DNA of 64,000 nucleotides. Origin: Oxalobacter sp. (GTDB taxonomy: Bacteria; Pseudomonadota; Gammaproteobacteria; Burkholderiales; Burkholderiaceae_D). Numbering within the stretch: position 1 is the first letter of the stretch; each line of letters starts with the position of its first letter. Location of the stretch: the NCBI GenBank assembly GCA_016291665.1, contig JAEEYE010000009.1:1-64000 (forward strand). The letters are read 5' to 3'. Shown in pieces: positions 1-10,186 of this stretch. The notes under the pieces were generated by a model, which saw only the letters and a program-made list of their open reading frames with translations, did no database searches and was not told where the DNA came from. A program made the translations under genes and the position numbers.

Positions 1-458
1 TTTTACTCATTATTGTCTTGTTGGGTGTAGCTTGGTATATGAAGCTTATTCCATGGCAAAAGCCGACACCTAAGGTACCTGTTGTTGAAAAAAATACCCC
101 CGCGGCAGAGCTGGTTAAGGATACACCTGTAGCATCTGTAACAGCTGCTTCACAGGAAGTGCCTAAGGTAGATCCAAAGGATGCACAGACAACTGTTGCA
201 CAGGCAGATGCGGCAACAGCGCCGCTTGCCATTAAGTTTAGCGGGGCATCTTGGGTACAGATTCAAAGCGAAGATGGTAAAAAGACTATTGCGCAGTTCA
301 CATCGAAACCTGGTGAGATCAAGAAGATGGATATCCAGACGCCTGCTGTTATTGTGATTGGCAATACAAAGGGTGTTGCATCAATGGAATTCCGTAATGC
401 CTCAGTGGATGTGGATGCGGTTTCCAAGGGCAATACAGCTAAGATTCCGTTGAAATGA
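1..458 (+). CDS. rodZ: RodZ, C-terminal part (5' end outside window)
   Basis: The frame is open from base 3, so the gene enters from the left; the first codons (LLIIVLLGVAW) are the end of a transmembrane helix. An Ala/Thr/Pro-rich linker follows, then a roughly 70-residue beta-rich domain (SGASWVQIQSEDGK ... IPLK) typical of the DUF4115 periplasmic domain of RodZ. RodZ links MreB filaments to the wall-elongation machinery and sets rod shape. Its place directly before ispG-hisS is the usual betaproteobacterial order. The cytoplasmic HTH domain lies outside the window. Internal TTG or ATG codons are not the true start. Confidence 0.85.
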   Translation, partial: LLIIVLLGVAWYMKLIPWQKPTPKVPVVEKNTPAAELVKDTPVASVTAASQEVPKVDPKDAQTTVAQADAATAPLAIKFSGASWVQIQSEDGKKTIAQFTSKPGEIKKMDIQTPAVIVIGNTKGVASMEFRNASVDVDAVSKGNTAKIPLK

Positions 459-484
459 TTTGAGGCAAGTCGTAGGCAAATTTC

Positions 485-1723
485 ATGGTTGATTGTGTCG
501 TACGCCGGCCAACCCATCAGGTGATGGTTTCGTACCAAGAAAGACGTGTCTTGGTGGGCGGTGGTGCTCCCATTGTCGTGCAGTCCATGACAGATACGCC
601 AACCCATGATGTTAAGCGTACGGTCGATCAGGTTGCCCAGTTGGCATCTGCAGGTTCTGAACTTGTTCGAATAGCTGTTAATACGCCGGAGGCAGCTAAG
701 GCGGTGCCAGTCATTCGTGAAAGGTTAGATTGTATTGGGTGTGATGTTCCTTTGGTGGGGGATTTCCATTACAACGGACACCAGTTGTTGACGCAGTATC
801 CAGACTGTGCACAGGCGTTGTCGAAATACCGTATCAATCCAGGTAATGTGGGTAAAGGGGATGCAGGGGTAAAGCACTTTTCGGTCATGGTAGAGACCGC
901 TTGTCGTTATGATCGTCCAATCCGAATTGGCGTGAATTGGGGGAGCTTGGATCAGGCGGTACTAGGTAAGTTGATGGATGCCAATCAGGCAAAAGCCAAG
1001 CCGGAACCCGTTGCACAGGTGATGCAGGAAGCACTCGTTGAATCGGCAATTGGCAGTGCCAAACAGGCTGTTCGGTTGGGATTGCCTGAAGATAAGGTGG
1101 TCTTGTCATGTAAGGTCTCACAGGTACAGGATTTGATTGCTGTCAATACGGCACTCTCAAGGCGATGCCAGTACGCTTTGCATTTGGGATTGACAGAAGC
1201 TGGTGGTGGTACTTACGGGACAGTAGCTTCGACGGCTGGCTTGGCTGTGTTGTTGCAGGCTGGAATTGGGGATACAATCCGCATTTCCTTAACGCCAGGG
1301 CCGGGTGAAGCGAGGACGCGGGAAGTAATGGTTGCCAAGGCGCTTTTACAGTCAATGGGGTTGCGGTCTTTTGCCCCTCAGTTGATTTCATGTCCGGGAT
1401 GTGGGCGGACAAAGTCAGCCTATTTCCAGGAATTGGCGCATAGTACGCAACAGTTTATCGAGGCAAATGCTCACCAGTGGCAGGAGCGTTATCCAGGATC
1501 GGCAGATATGAAAGTTGCTGTGATGGGGTGTATTGTGAATGGCCCGGGGGAGTCACGTCATGCCAATATTGGCATTAGTTTACCGGGTGCCGGAGAAGCA
1601 GATACTGCGGTTGTCTACGAGGATGGCCTGCGTAAGGCAGTACTGCGCGGTGAAGATATTGAAGGACGTTTCCAGCAGATGATTGCTGGTTATATTGAGA
1701 CACATTATGGAAGTGGGGCTTAA
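485..1723 (+). CDS. ispG: 4-hydroxy-3-methylbut-2-enyl-diphosphate synthase (IspG/GcpE)
   Basis: IspG performs the penultimate step of the MEP isoprenoid pathway, reducing MEcPP to HMBPP with a [4Fe-4S] cluster. The 412-residue product opens with the TIM-barrel signature [15 protein letters not shown]. The cluster ligands are Cys303 and Cys306 in CPGCGRT, Cys349 in [11 protein letters not shown], and Glu356. The gap between the second and third Cys is longer than in E. coli IspG, consistent with the extended betaproteobacterial form. ATG at 485 is the only start that keeps the conserved N-terminus; a weak GAGGCAA lies somewhat far upstream. Likely cotranscribed with rodZ and hisS. Confidence 0.96.
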   Translation: MVDCVVRRPTHQVMVSYQERRVLVGGGAPIVVQSMTDTPTHDVKRTVDQVAQLASAGSELVRIAVNTPEAAKAVPVIRERLDCIGCDVPLVGDFHYNGHQLLTQYPDCAQALSKYRINPGNVGKGDAGVKHFSVMVETACRYDRPIRIGVNWGSLDQAVLGKLMDANQAKAKPEPVAQVMQEALVESAIGSAKQAVRLGLPEDKVVLSCKVSQVQDLIAVNTALSRRCQYALHLGLTEAGGGTYGTVASTAGLAVLLQAGIGDTIRISLTPGPGEARTREVMVAKALLQSMGLRSFAPQLISCPGCGRTKSAYFQELAHSTQQFIEANAHQWQERYPGSADMKVAVMGCIVNGPGESRHANIGISLPGAGEADTAVVYEDGLRKAVLRGEDIEGRFQQMIAGYIETHYGSGA

Positions 1724-1751
1724 AGTGTTTGGCCCAAGAAGATAAGTAAAC

Positions 1752-3098
1752 ATGGCAGAAGATAAAAAGCAGAAAAAAGTGAGGAAGATTCCAGGAATCC
1801 GCGGGATGAACGATATTCTGCCGGAGGAATCGCATATTTGGAGTTTTATGGAAGGGACGGTTGAGTCTGTCTTGGTCAGTTACGGTTACCAGCAGATCCG
1901 CACACCGATTGTGGAAGATACCTCGCTTTTTGCTAGGGGATTGGGGGAAGTCACGGATATCGTCGAAAAAGAGATGTATTCTTTTGAAGATTCGATGAAT
2001 GGTGACAAACTGACCTTGCGTCCAGAGTGTACGGCAGGCGTTGTCCGTGCGGCAGTTGAGCACAACTTGACCTACAATGGCCCGCGCCGCCTGTGGTATA
2101 CCGGTCCGATGTTCCGCCATGAGCGGCCTCAGCGCGGCCGCTACCGCCAGTTCCACCAGATTGGCTGTGAGGCATTGGGTTTCCCGGGACCTGACATTGA
2201 TGCTGAAATGATTTTGATGTGTCGTCGTATGTGGCGCGAATTGGGACTTACAGGTGTTAGACTTGAAATTAATTCAATCGGTGATGCGGAAGAAAGGAAC
2301 CGTCACAGAGCTGATTTGATTGCCTACTTTGAAAAGCACAAAGCATTGCTTGACGAAGATGCAACGAGGCGTCTTTATACAAATCCATTGCGGATTTTAG
2401 ATACTAAAAATCCTGAGATGCAGGATATGGTGAATGCTGCGCCTAAATTGTTGGATTATCTGGGAGAAGCAAGCCTTGCGCACTTTGATGGGGTAAGGGC
2501 AGTATTAGACCGCAATGGGGTTGCTTACCAAGTGAATCCGCGCCTGGTTCGTGGCATGGATTACTATAATCGGACTGTCTTTGAATGGATCAGCGATGAT
2601 TTGGGTGCTCAGGGTACAATTTGCGGCGGAGGGCGTTATGATCCACTCTTTGAGATGTTCGGGGGGCGGAGTACGCCGTCGTGTGGTTTTGCCATGGGTG
2701 TTGAGCGTATTATCGAACTCTTAAAGGCACGCGGTGATGTGGAACCAGCAAGCATAGCCGATGTTTATATTGCACACCGTGGTGAAGCGGCTGGAGTTGT
2801 TGCAGCTGAAATAGCTGAATCATTACGTGATGCAAGTTTGGATGTTGTGCTTTACTGTCAGGCGGCCAATTCAGGCGGGAGTTTGAAGTCACAAATGAAG
2901 CGGGCAGACGAAAGCGGTGCGCTCTATACAGTGATTATTGGTGACGAAGAAGTCGAAAGTGGAAAGGCAACTGTCAAAGCAATGCGTCAGGGGGCTATCG
3001 ATGGCGAGCAGACCCAAGTCGTTTTCAATGAGCTGGCAGACTATGTATTGGAACAGGTTGTCCAGGCTGAAGCGCTAGACGGTGTCTGTGACTTCTAA
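1752..3098 (+). CDS. hisS: Histidyl-tRNA synthetase
   Basis: Class II aminoacyl-tRNA synthetase that charges tRNA-His. The 448-residue length is normal. Visible signatures are GMNDILPEE near residue 18, class II motif 2 with [16 protein letters not shown] at about 121-136, the histidine-binding [13 protein letters not shown] near 270, and [14 protein letters not shown] with motif 3 (GFAMGVERI) after it. The C-terminal third is the anticodon-binding domain. It lies 28 bases after ispG and 30 bases before yfgM, in one strand run, so an operon is likely. Confidence 0.97.
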   Translation: MAEDKKQKKVRKIPGIRGMNDILPEESHIWSFMEGTVESVLVSYGYQQIRTPIVEDTSLFARGLGEVTDIVEKEMYSFEDSMNGDKLTLRPECTAGVVRAAVEHNLTYNGPRRLWYTGPMFRHERPQRGRYRQFHQIGCEALGFPGPDIDAEMILMCRRMWRELGLTGVRLEINSIGDAEERNRHRADLIAYFEKHKALLDEDATRRLYTNPLRILDTKNPEMQDMVNAAPKLLDYLGEASLAHFDGVRAVLDRNGVAYQVNPRLVRGMDYYNRTVFEWISDDLGAQGTICGGGRYDPLFEMFGGRSTPSCGFAMGVERIIELLKARGDVEPASIADVYIAHRGEAAGVVAAEIAESLRDASLDVVLYCQAANSGGSLKSQMKRADESGALYTVIIGDEEVESGKATVKAMRQGAIDGEQTQVVFNELADYVLEQVVQAEALDGVCDF

Positions 3099-3128
3099 AG
3101 ATAACGGAGAATTTTTCAGGAAAACAAG

Positions 3129-3797
3129 ATGGCTTTTAACCTTGAAGAACAGGAACAGATTGATTCATTAAAGCGCATCTGGAAGCGCTATGGGAATATT
3201 GCAACGTGGGCGCTTATTGTCGTCCTTTTTATCTATGCCGCAATCCAAGGCTGGAATTGGTATCAGCGCAAGCAAACGGCACAGGCTTCGGCTTTGTATT
3301 ATGAAATGCAGACGGCCGTTCTCTCAGGAGACTCCCAGAAGGCTTTGCAAGTGGCTAAGGATGTCCAAGACAAGTTTAGCGGTACCCCTTATGCACCAAT
3401 GATTACGTTGGTTGCTGCAAAAATGGCTTATGAAAACAATGATGTTGCAACTGCGAAGGCGCAGTTAGATTGGGTTACTAAAAACAGCAGTGATGATGGT
3501 TACAAGGCGCTTGCCCGTGTCCGTCTTGCAGGTATACTGCTTGACGAAAAGGCATATGACGAAGCTTTGAGCGCGCTCTCTGGTAATGTCCCAGACGCGT
3601 TTGTTGCACTGGTTGAAGATCGTAAGGGGGACATCTATTTGGCTCAGGGCAAGATTGATGAGGCAAAAGCGGCTTACAACACGGCTTATGACAAGATGGC
3701 TCCAGAAAATCCGGGTCGGCAGTTGGTTAAGCTGAAATTGGAAGAAGTCGGTGTTGATGTTCAAACGAAGAAAGCGTCTGTAGAAAACAAAGGGTAA
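3129..3797 (+). CDS. yfgM: YfgM family TPR protein (SecYEG ancillary subunit)
   Basis: The 222-residue product has a short cytoplasmic N-terminus (MAFNLEEQEQIDSLKRIWKRYG), one transmembrane helix at about residues 22-43, and a periplasmic helical TPR-like domain. This is the YfgM layout; in E. coli YfgM binds the SecYEG translocon with PpiD and helps hand over periplasmic clients. Its position between hisS and bamB is conserved across beta- and gammaproteobacteria. It ends 4 bases before bamB, suggesting translational coupling. Confidence 0.9.
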   Translation: MAFNLEEQEQIDSLKRIWKRYGNIATWALIVVLFIYAAIQGWNWYQRKQTAQASALYYEMQTAVLSGDSQKALQVAKDVQDKFSGTPYAPMITLVAAKMAYENNDVATAKAQLDWVTKNSSDDGYKALARVRLAGILLDEKAYDEALSALSGNVPDAFVALVEDRKGDIYLAQGKIDEAKAAYNTAYDKMAPENPGRQLVKLKLEEVGVDVQTKKASVENKG

Positions 3798-3801
3798 GTA
3801 A

Positions 3802-4953
3802 GTGAGAAAAGTCCAGCGACTGTTGTTACTTTTAGCCTGTGCGGCTCTGTGTCTGCCGCTGGCGGGATGTTTTGGTTGGTTTTCGTCCCAACCGCCGAAG
3901 CATCCACCTGCTGCGTTGACTGAAATTGAATCTCCTAAAAATGTTCGCCAATTATGGTCTGTGAGTGTTGGATCTGCCGAAACAGGATTTTTTGCGCCGG
4001 CGTTGTCTTATGACGTGATTTATGCTGCAGGCGCAGACGGGACGGTTTCCAAAATCGATGCATCGAATGGTAATGTGATTTGGCGCAAGGATTTGGATAC
4101 GAACTTAATCGCTGGAGTAGGCAGTGATGGGCAAACAGTTGCTGTTGTCGCTGAAAAGGGCATCTTGATTGCACTGGGATCGGATGGACAGGAGAAGTGG
4201 CGTGCGCAGCTTTCAACAGAAGCGACAGCAAGTCCCATTGTTTCAAAAGGAGTTGTTGTTGCACGTAGCATGGATAACCGGATTTCTGCTTATGATGCGG
4301 AAACAGGTGAAAGGCGTTGGGTCGTTCCTTATCGCTTGCCTGGTTTAATGCTGAGGCATGAGGCGGGTATGGCTGCTGTAGGGCCGACAGTGGTGGTTGC
4401 AACGCCAGGTGGAAAAATGATTTCGATGATGTTAAATAACGGAGCCATCCGCTGGGAAGTACCAGTTGGACTGCCTAAGGGTACGAGTGAGCTGGAAAGG
4501 CTTTCCGATATGACGGGTGTGCCAGTCATTTTTGGTCAAGGGGTTTGTGTGACCGCTTGGCGCGGCCGTATTGGTTGTTTTGACGTTGTCTCAGGTAATC
4601 CGTTCTGGGTAAAGGATTTTGCAAGTAAGGTTGGGGTTTCGATTGACCAGGATTATGTTTATGGAGTTGATCAGGCAGATAAGGTTTATGCTTTTGCTAA
4701 TACCTCGGGACACAGTGTCTGGCGCAATGAAAAACTGACGTACCGTAGCTTGTCGTCTCCAACTGCGTTCCTTTCAACGGTTGTAGTGGGTGACTATGAT
4801 GGTTACGTCCATTTCTTGTCACGTTTTGATGGGACGGTAAATGCACGGGTTTCCACGGATGGTTCCCCAATTGTTGCTGCGCCTGTTGCTATGTCCGACC
4901 GTGTGATTATCCAGACAACTGGTGGATCGCTCAGGGCTTTTGCACTGGATTGA
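3802..4953 (+). CDS. bamB: Outer membrane assembly lipoprotein BamB
   Basis: BamB is a lipoprotein of the BAM complex, which inserts beta-barrel proteins into the outer membrane. The GTG start at 3802 gives a lipoprotein signal peptide with lipobox LAGC and lipidated Cys23. The rest (383 residues in total) is an eight-bladed propeller with PQQ-like blades; recurring YAAGADGTVSKIDASNG-type segments are visible. The gene follows yfgM closely and precedes der, the standard gene order. Confidence 0.94.
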   Translation: MRKVQRLLLLLACAALCLPLAGCFGWFSSQPPKHPPAALTEIESPKNVRQLWSVSVGSAETGFFAPALSYDVIYAAGADGTVSKIDASNGNVIWRKDLDTNLIAGVGSDGQTVAVVAEKGILIALGSDGQEKWRAQLSTEATASPIVSKGVVVARSMDNRISAYDAETGERRWVVPYRLPGLMLRHEAGMAAVGPTVVVATPGGKMISMMLNNGAIRWEVPVGLPKGTSELERLSDMTGVPVIFGQGVCVTAWRGRIGCFDVVSGNPFWVKDFASKVGVSIDQDYVYGVDQADKVYAFANTSGHSVWRNEKLTYRSLSSPTAFLSTVVVGDYDGYVHFLSRFDGTVNARVSTDGSPIVAAPVAMSDRVIIQTTGGSLRAFALD

Positions 4954-5029
4954 TAGCCTAAGTGTTATTGGGGCGGTTTGTACGCTTTGCGCACCATAAG
5001 AAGAATAAGAAAGAGAAGAATAAAAAGAA

Positions 5030-6376
5030 ATGAAACCCGTTGTTGCGCTGGTGGGGCGCCCCAATGTTGGGAAATCCACGCTGTTTAACCGACTCACGCG
5101 TACACGTGCTGCGCTAGTTGCCAATTTCCCAGGATTAACTCGAGATCGTCATTATGGCGAGGGAAAAATTGGGAACCGACCTTTCTTAGTTATTGATACT
5201 GGTGGTTTTGAACCTGTTGTCAAGGAAGGCGTTGTTCAAGAGATGGCCAAGCAGACGCAGCAGGCCATTGCAGAAGCTGATGTTGTTATTTTCTTGGTCG
5301 ATGCGAGGCAAGGCCTTTCTCCTCACGACCGCGTTGTTGCGCAGTATTTGAGGCGTTGCGGTCGTCCTGTCATTTTGGCGGTTAATAAATCCGAAGGCAT
5401 GAAGTATACGGCTGCCGTCTCTGAATTCTATGAATTAGGTTTGGGCGAACCCGCTTCCATTTCTTCCGCACATGGTGATGGCGTTCATACGTTGATTGAA
5501 AATGCACTTGCTTTAGTGCCAGCAGAGGAAGAAGCAGAAGACAAAGCAGATGCGGCCTCAGACGGGAAGGATGCCATCAGGCTGGCGATTGTCGGCAGGC
5601 CTAATGTGGGTAAATCCACGATGGTCAATGCCTTGCTGGGCGAAGAGCGTGTCATTGCCTTTGATATGCCTGGGACAACGAGGGATGCTATTGAAATCCC
5701 GTTTGAGCGTAATGGTAGGCAATATACCTTGATTGATACGGCAGGCTTACGTAAGCGAGGCAAGGTATTCCAGACTGTTGAGAAATTTTCTGTTGTGAAG
5801 ACGCTTCAGGCGATATCAGATGCGAATGTCGTTTTGCTGTTGCTTGATGCGCGTCAGGATATTTCAGAGCAGGATGCGCATATTGCGGGTTTCATCCTTG
5901 AAAGTGGCCGGGCATTAGTGGTTGGGGTCAATAAGTGGGATGGGCTGTCTCAAGAAAGGCGCCGAACGATTAAGGAAGATGTGGAGTGGAAGCTCCATTT
6001 CTTATCATTTGCGAAGTTCCATTATATTTCTGCGTTGAAATCGACCGGTATTGAAGCCTTGATGCGCTCTGTTGATGCAGCGTATGCAGCGGCTATGGCA
6101 AAACTGGCGACACCAAAACTAACCCGTGTTCTTCAAGAAGCGGTGGAACATCAGCAGCCACCGAGACGCCAGGCAGGTATCCGGCCAAAACTAAGATATG
6201 CACACCAAGGAGGGAAGAACCCACCGGTGATTGTAATCCATGGTAACAGTTTGGATCATATTGCAGACGACTACAGGCGTTACCTTGAACGGCATTTCCG
6301 TGATGCGTTTTCTTTGACGGGGACTCCATTGCGTATTGAATTCCGATCGGGTGACAATCCTTTTGACAAGAAATGA
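5030..6376 (+). CDS. der: GTPase Der (EngA)
   Basis: Der is an essential GTPase for 50S ribosomal subunit maturation. Two complete G domains are visible, each with the P-loop GRPNVGKST (residues 9-17 and about 188-196), DTAG/DTGG switch motifs and NKxx specificity motifs (VNKSEG, VNKWDG). They are followed by the KH-like C-terminal domain ([15 protein letters not shown]). The 448-residue length is typical. The leader just before the ATG is almost purely A and G (4998-5029) with no strong Shine-Dalgarno core, which is unusual beside its neighbours. Confidence 0.97.
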   Translation: MKPVVALVGRPNVGKSTLFNRLTRTRAALVANFPGLTRDRHYGEGKIGNRPFLVIDTGGFEPVVKEGVVQEMAKQTQQAIAEADVVIFLVDARQGLSPHDRVVAQYLRRCGRPVILAVNKSEGMKYTAAVSEFYELGLGEPASISSAHGDGVHTLIENALALVPAEEEAEDKADAASDGKDAIRLAIVGRPNVGKSTMVNALLGEERVIAFDMPGTTRDAIEIPFERNGRQYTLIDTAGLRKRGKVFQTVEKFSVVKTLQAISDANVVLLLLDARQDISEQDAHIAGFILESGRALVVGVNKWDGLSQERRRTIKEDVEWKLHFLSFAKFHYISALKSTGIEALMRSVDAAYAAAMAKLATPKLTRVLQEAVEHQQPPRRQAGIRPKLRYAHQGGKNPPVIVIHGNSLDHIADDYRRYLERHFRDAFSLTGTPLRIEFRSGDNPFDKK

Positions 6377-6487
6377 TGAATACGGGCTCAGACAGCGAGG
6401 TTTGAGCGTCCTAATGAATAATGAGTCCAGTTGAAACTGGTCGAAGTGCCTAAGGTAGGCATTTCAAAAAATAGGGAGGCAAAGAAT

Positions 6488-6727
6488 ATGAGTGCAAACA
6501 AAGGACAGATGTTGCAGGATCCTTTTTTAAATATCCTGCGCAAGGAACGTATTTCGGTGTCCATTTACCTGATTAACGGTATTAAGCTTCAGGGGCAGGT
6601 TGAGTCGTTCGACCAATACGTCGTCCTTTTGCGCAACAGTGTGACCCAGATGGTCTACAAGCATGCTATCTCAACAATCGTGCCATCAAAGGCCATTAAC
6701 CTGAATGGGGACAATGCCAGCGTTTGA
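6488..6727 (+). CDS. hfq: RNA chaperone Hfq
   Basis: Hfq is the hexameric Sm-like chaperone that pairs small RNAs with mRNAs. The ATG at 6488 is chosen over upstream in-frame starts because GGAGGCAAAG sits just before it and the protein then begins [15 protein letters not shown], the canonical Hfq start. The 79-residue product has Sm1 ([20 protein letters not shown]) and the Sm2 signature [10 protein letters not shown]. The C-terminal tail is very short. The end of hfq overlaps the start of hflX. Confidence 0.97.
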   Translation: MSANKGQMLQDPFLNILRKERISVSIYLINGIKLQGQVESFDQYVVLLRNSVTQMVYKHAISTIVPSKAINLNGDNASV

Positions 6728-7895
6728 GACGATGGGGACTCCAGAACAGGCTAAAGTCGGCGCCATATTGGTAGGCGTTGATTTCGGTAAGGTCGGCTTT
6801 GACGCAAGCTTAGAAGAGTTGACGCTTCTAGCTAAGTCAGCAGGAGCAGAGCCTTTGCAGATAGTGACGGGTAAGCGTACCTCGCCTGATGCTGCTTATT
6901 ATGTGGGCAGTGGTAAAGTCGACGAAATTATACAGGCCGTCCATCTTTATGGTGCAGAGATGGTGATTTTCAACCATGCTTTGTCTCCAGCACAGCAGCG
7001 AAACCTAGAGAAACGGTTGGGTTGCTCTGTTGTAGATCGGACTAGTTTGATTCTGGACATCTTTGCACAACGTGCGAAAAGTCATGAAGGTAAAGTACAG
7101 GTTGAACTAGCCCAACTGCAGCATTTGATGACACGTTTGGTCAGGGGCTGGACTCATTTGGAACGCCAAAAAGGTGGTATTGGTTTGCGGGGGCCTGGCG
7201 AAACCCAGCTGGAGACAGACAGACGGTTGATTGGTGCGCGTGTCAAAATGCTTAGGAGTAAGCTCGATAAGCTCCAGCGTCAACGTGAGACGCAGCGACG
7301 CTCACGTAGTCGGAGTCGGACGTTTTCCATGTCGTTGGTCGGCTATACCAATGCGGGCAAGTCGACGTTGTTTAATTCGCTGACTAAAGCGGGAACCTAT
7401 GCGGCCGACCAGCTTTTTGCGACGTTGGATACGACGTCAAGGCGTATTTATTTAGCTCCTGTTGGCAACGTAGTCATTTCTGATACGGTTGGCTTTATCC
7501 GCGAATTGCCACATCAGCTTGTTGCTGCCTTCCGCGCAACCTTGGAAGAGACTGTGCATGCGGATTTGCTCCTGCACGTTGTTGACGCCTCAAGTGATAT
7601 GCGCCACGAACAGATCCAGCAGGTCAATGAGGTGTTGGAGGGTATTGAGGCGGATGATGTGCCACAGCTCATTGTGATGAATAAGATTGACCTAGCTGGT
7701 ATCGAACCACATGCTGAGTTGGATGAAGAGGGGAAAGTCCACCGTGTGTTTGTGAGTGCTGTGACTGGTGAAGGATTGGATCTGTTGCGTGAAGCGATAG
7801 CCCAGTTTGCGCTGGAAAATGCCAAAGTAGCAGGCGAAGAGACTCGGTCAGATCAGCATGTATCCGATCCAAGGTTCGATGTAATGGATTCCTGA
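6705..7895 (+). CDS. hflX: GTPase HflX
   Basis: HflX is a ribosome-associated GTPase that splits stalled or heat-damaged 70S ribosomes. The N-terminal HflX domain includes GKVDEI and the glycine-rich [14 protein letters not shown]; the G domain starts with GYTNAGKST at about residue 212 and has DTVGF and NKID. The start is uncertain: ATG codons at 6705 and 6714 overlap hfq, and ATG 6732 follows the hfq stop. None has a clear Shine-Dalgarno, so coupling to hfq translation is likely. The order hfq-hflX-hflK-hflC is conserved. Confidence 0.94.
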   Translation: MGTMPAFETMGTPEQAKVGAILVGVDFGKVGFDASLEELTLLAKSAGAEPLQIVTGKRTSPDAAYYVGSGKVDEIIQAVHLYGAEMVIFNHALSPAQQRNLEKRLGCSVVDRTSLILDIFAQRAKSHEGKVQVELAQLQHLMTRLVRGWTHLERQKGGIGLRGPGETQLETDRRLIGARVKMLRSKLDKLQRQRETQRRSRSRSRTFSMSLVGYTNAGKSTLFNSLTKAGTYAADQLFATLDTTSRRIYLAPVGNVVISDTVGFIRELPHQLVAAFRATLEETVHADLLLHVVDASSDMRHEQIQQVNEVLEGIEADDVPQLIVMNKIDLAGIEPHAELDEEGKVHRVFVSAVTGEGLDLLREAIAQFALENAKVAGEETRSDQHVSDPRFDVMDS

Positions 7896-7912
7896 AAGCC
7901 TTTTGTTTTCTT

Positions 7913-9253
7913 ATGGAAAAGACAGCAGACATCTTCAACCCAGAACCGATAAGGGATGACCTTTTCGGACATGGGAGTAGTTTCAACAATGAAGAGAAAC
8001 CGCCTGATGTCGATAAGGCGTGGAAAAACTTTAATCAGAAGCTCAATAACCTTTTAGGGCTGAAGAAAAAGAAGCAGGGTAGTGGCGGGGATGGTGAAGA
8101 GCCAGAAAATGATGACCCGTACAATGATGCGCGGGGTTTCCGTATTGTTATGCTCCTGCTTGCCATGTTGATTATGGTTTTTTGGATGGCATCCGGTATC
8201 TATATTGTCGACGAAGGCCAGTCGGCTGTGATTTCGACTTTTGGGCGTTATAGCAAGACGACCTCATCGGGCATGAATTGGCATTTCCCGTGGCCAATTC
8301 AGAACCACCAATTTGTCGAAACTGGCCATATACAGACTGTTGAGGTCGGTTACCGTGAAAACCCTTCTAATAGGAAAAGTGAAGAAGCGTTGATGATGAC
8401 TTCTGACAGTAACATGGTTGAAATCCAGTTTTCTGTCCAATACCGCATCACGAGCCCGACCGATTGGGTATTTAACAATAAGAATCCTGAAGACATTATC
8501 AGACTTTGTGCGGAGACGGCTTTCCGTGAAGTGGCTGTTAAGCGTACATTTAAGGAACTCTTTTACGAAAATAATGACCAGACTGCTGCACAAGCGAAAA
8601 CGCGTTTAGTTGAGTTGCTTGAAAACTACCATATCGGCGTTGAAGTTTCTGGTTTGACGGTACAGCAGGTTCGCCCGCCGCAGCCAGTTGAGGAAGCTTT
8701 TGCGGATGCGGATCATGCGCCACAAGATGTTGAGCGAATGAAAAATGAAAGTGAAAATTATGTCAGTAGTATTGTGCCTAAGACGAATGCCGAGGCAGAA
8801 CAGATAAAGGCGGAAGCAGAAGCTTATAAGCGGGAAGTGGTCGTTAAGGCTGAAGCAGAAACAGAACGCTTTAAGAAGATATTGCCTGAATACCGTCGTG
8901 CACCTGATGTGACCAAAGATAGGCTCTACCTTGAGACGATGGAGCATATCTATGCAAATACCGATAAGGTGTTGATTGATTCCCAGAAAAAACCGATCGT
9001 TAGACTGCCTGTCTACAATAGTGGTGGGTATCCGGTTCGCGCTGAAGAGCAAGGAGAATGTACCCAGAAGACGCAGACAGCCACATTGCCAGATGGTAAA
9101 CCACAGCCTGTGCCGGCAGGGGAGAATGGAGCTGAGCCTCAGGCAAGTGAACCAGCTCAAAGTGAATCTGTTGCGCAGCCTGGTTATGAGCGCAATCGGA
9201 TGGATATGGGTACACGCAGCCGCGAGAACCGTTCAAGAGGAGGCCGTTCATGA
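7913..9253 (+). CDS. hflK: HflK, subunit of the HflKC membrane complex
   Basis: HflK is an SPFH-family inner-membrane protein that forms the HflKC cage around the FtsH protease. The 446-residue product has a charged cytosolic N-terminus, one transmembrane helix at about 76-98, then a band-7 domain beginning YIVDEGQSAVISTFGRYS, and a Glu/Ala-rich coiled-coil region (NAEAEQIKAEAEAYKREV). The C-terminal 70 residues are low-complexity and end in an Arg/Ser/Gly tail. It overlaps hflC by 4 bases (ATGA), so the two subunits are translationally coupled. Confidence 0.95.
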   Translation: MEKTADIFNPEPIRDDLFGHGSSFNNEEKPPDVDKAWKNFNQKLNNLLGLKKKKQGSGGDGEEPENDDPYNDARGFRIVMLLLAMLIMVFWMASGIYIVDEGQSAVISTFGRYSKTTSSGMNWHFPWPIQNHQFVETGHIQTVEVGYRENPSNRKSEEALMMTSDSNMVEIQFSVQYRITSPTDWVFNNKNPEDIIRLCAETAFREVAVKRTFKELFYENNDQTAAQAKTRLVELLENYHIGVEVSGLTVQQVRPPQPVEEAFADADHAPQDVERMKNESENYVSSIVPKTNAEAEQIKAEAEAYKREVVVKAEAETERFKKILPEYRRAPDVTKDRLYLETMEHIYANTDKVLIDSQKKPIVRLPVYNSGGYPVRAEEQGECTQKTQTATLPDGKPQPVPAGENGAEPQASEPAQSESVAQPGYERNRMDMGTRSRENRSRGGRS

Positions 9254-10137
9254 AATACATCGGTATCTTGGTGGCTCTGATTGTTCTTGCAACGGAAGCT
9301 TATACTGGTTTTTATGTGGTTGATCAGACGCAATATGCACTGGTTTTTGGTTTGGGGCAGGTGCAGGCAGTTTCAATGGAGCCGGGGCTTTATATGAAGT
9401 GGCCTGTTCCAATTCAACGCGAGATGTATCTGGATAACCGTATTCAAACCACAGGGACAACGGAGCCGGAACATATTGTGACATCTGACCATGTACATAT
9501 TTTGGCGGACGCCGTTATCCGGTGGCGTATTTCGGATCCACAGCAATACTATGTCACTTTTGAAGCAAAAGAAGAGGTTGCACGAGACCGTATTGTGAAA
9601 GCCGCTAAGTCCGCAATTAGCGAGGTGATGGCTCGTCACACGTTTGCTGATACCTTGGCTGGCGAAAAGGGGGGCATCCCAGGGGAGTTGACCACGCTCC
9701 TAGCTGAAAAGACGCAGGGAACCGGCGTTGCCATTGTTGAGGCAAGGCTTGAGCGGATGACATACACGGATGAGACGGCAGCGGCCATCTATGAACGGAT
9801 GAAAGCCGAAAAAACCAAGATTGCTGCTGAAATCAAGGCCAAAGGTGAGGAAGAGGCGAAGAAGATTCGTACTGAAGGTGACCGGCAACGCACAGCTATT
9901 TTGAATGAGGCGCAGCGTGAAGCTGGCAGGATCCGCGGAGAAGGTGATGCAGAAGCAGCACGAATCCATGGCCAAGCCTATCACGAAGATCCAGGTTTTT
10001 ATAAGTTTTACCGCAGTCTTCAGGCGTATCGCGAAAGCTTCAAGGGCGATAAAAGGAATGTCCTTGTACTGGATTCGTCATCACCTTTTTTTCAGTTCTT
10101 AAAACATAAGACTGGTGAAAAAGGACTCAACAGATGA
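9250..10137 (+). CDS. hflC: HflC, subunit of the HflKC membrane complex
   Basis: Partner of HflK in the FtsH-associated SPFH complex. The 295-residue product has an N-terminal membrane anchor (YIGILVALIVLATEAYTGFY), a band-7 domain (VVDQTQYALVFGLGQ) and a long charged coiled coil (KAKGEEEAKKIRTEGDRQ). It ends with the HflC-type segment DPGFYKFYRSLQAYRESF and a region resembling the conserved LVLDSSSPFFQF. The ATG overlaps the hflK stop. Confidence 0.95.
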   Translation: MKYIGILVALIVLATEAYTGFYVVDQTQYALVFGLGQVQAVSMEPGLYMKWPVPIQREMYLDNRIQTTGTTEPEHIVTSDHVHILADAVIRWRISDPQQYYVTFEAKEEVARDRIVKAAKSAISEVMARHTFADTLAGEKGGIPGELTTLLAEKTQGTGVAIVEARLERMTYTDETAAAIYERMKAEKTKIAAEIKAKGEEEAKKIRTEGDRQRTAILNEAQREAGRIRGEGDAEAARIHGQAYHEDPGFYKFYRSLQAYRESFKGDKRNVLVLDSSSPFFQFLKHKTGEKGLNR

Positions 10138-10186
10138 CCTTGATTGTATTATCATTTAACCTTTTTGCTGGATAGCTTTGATAACC

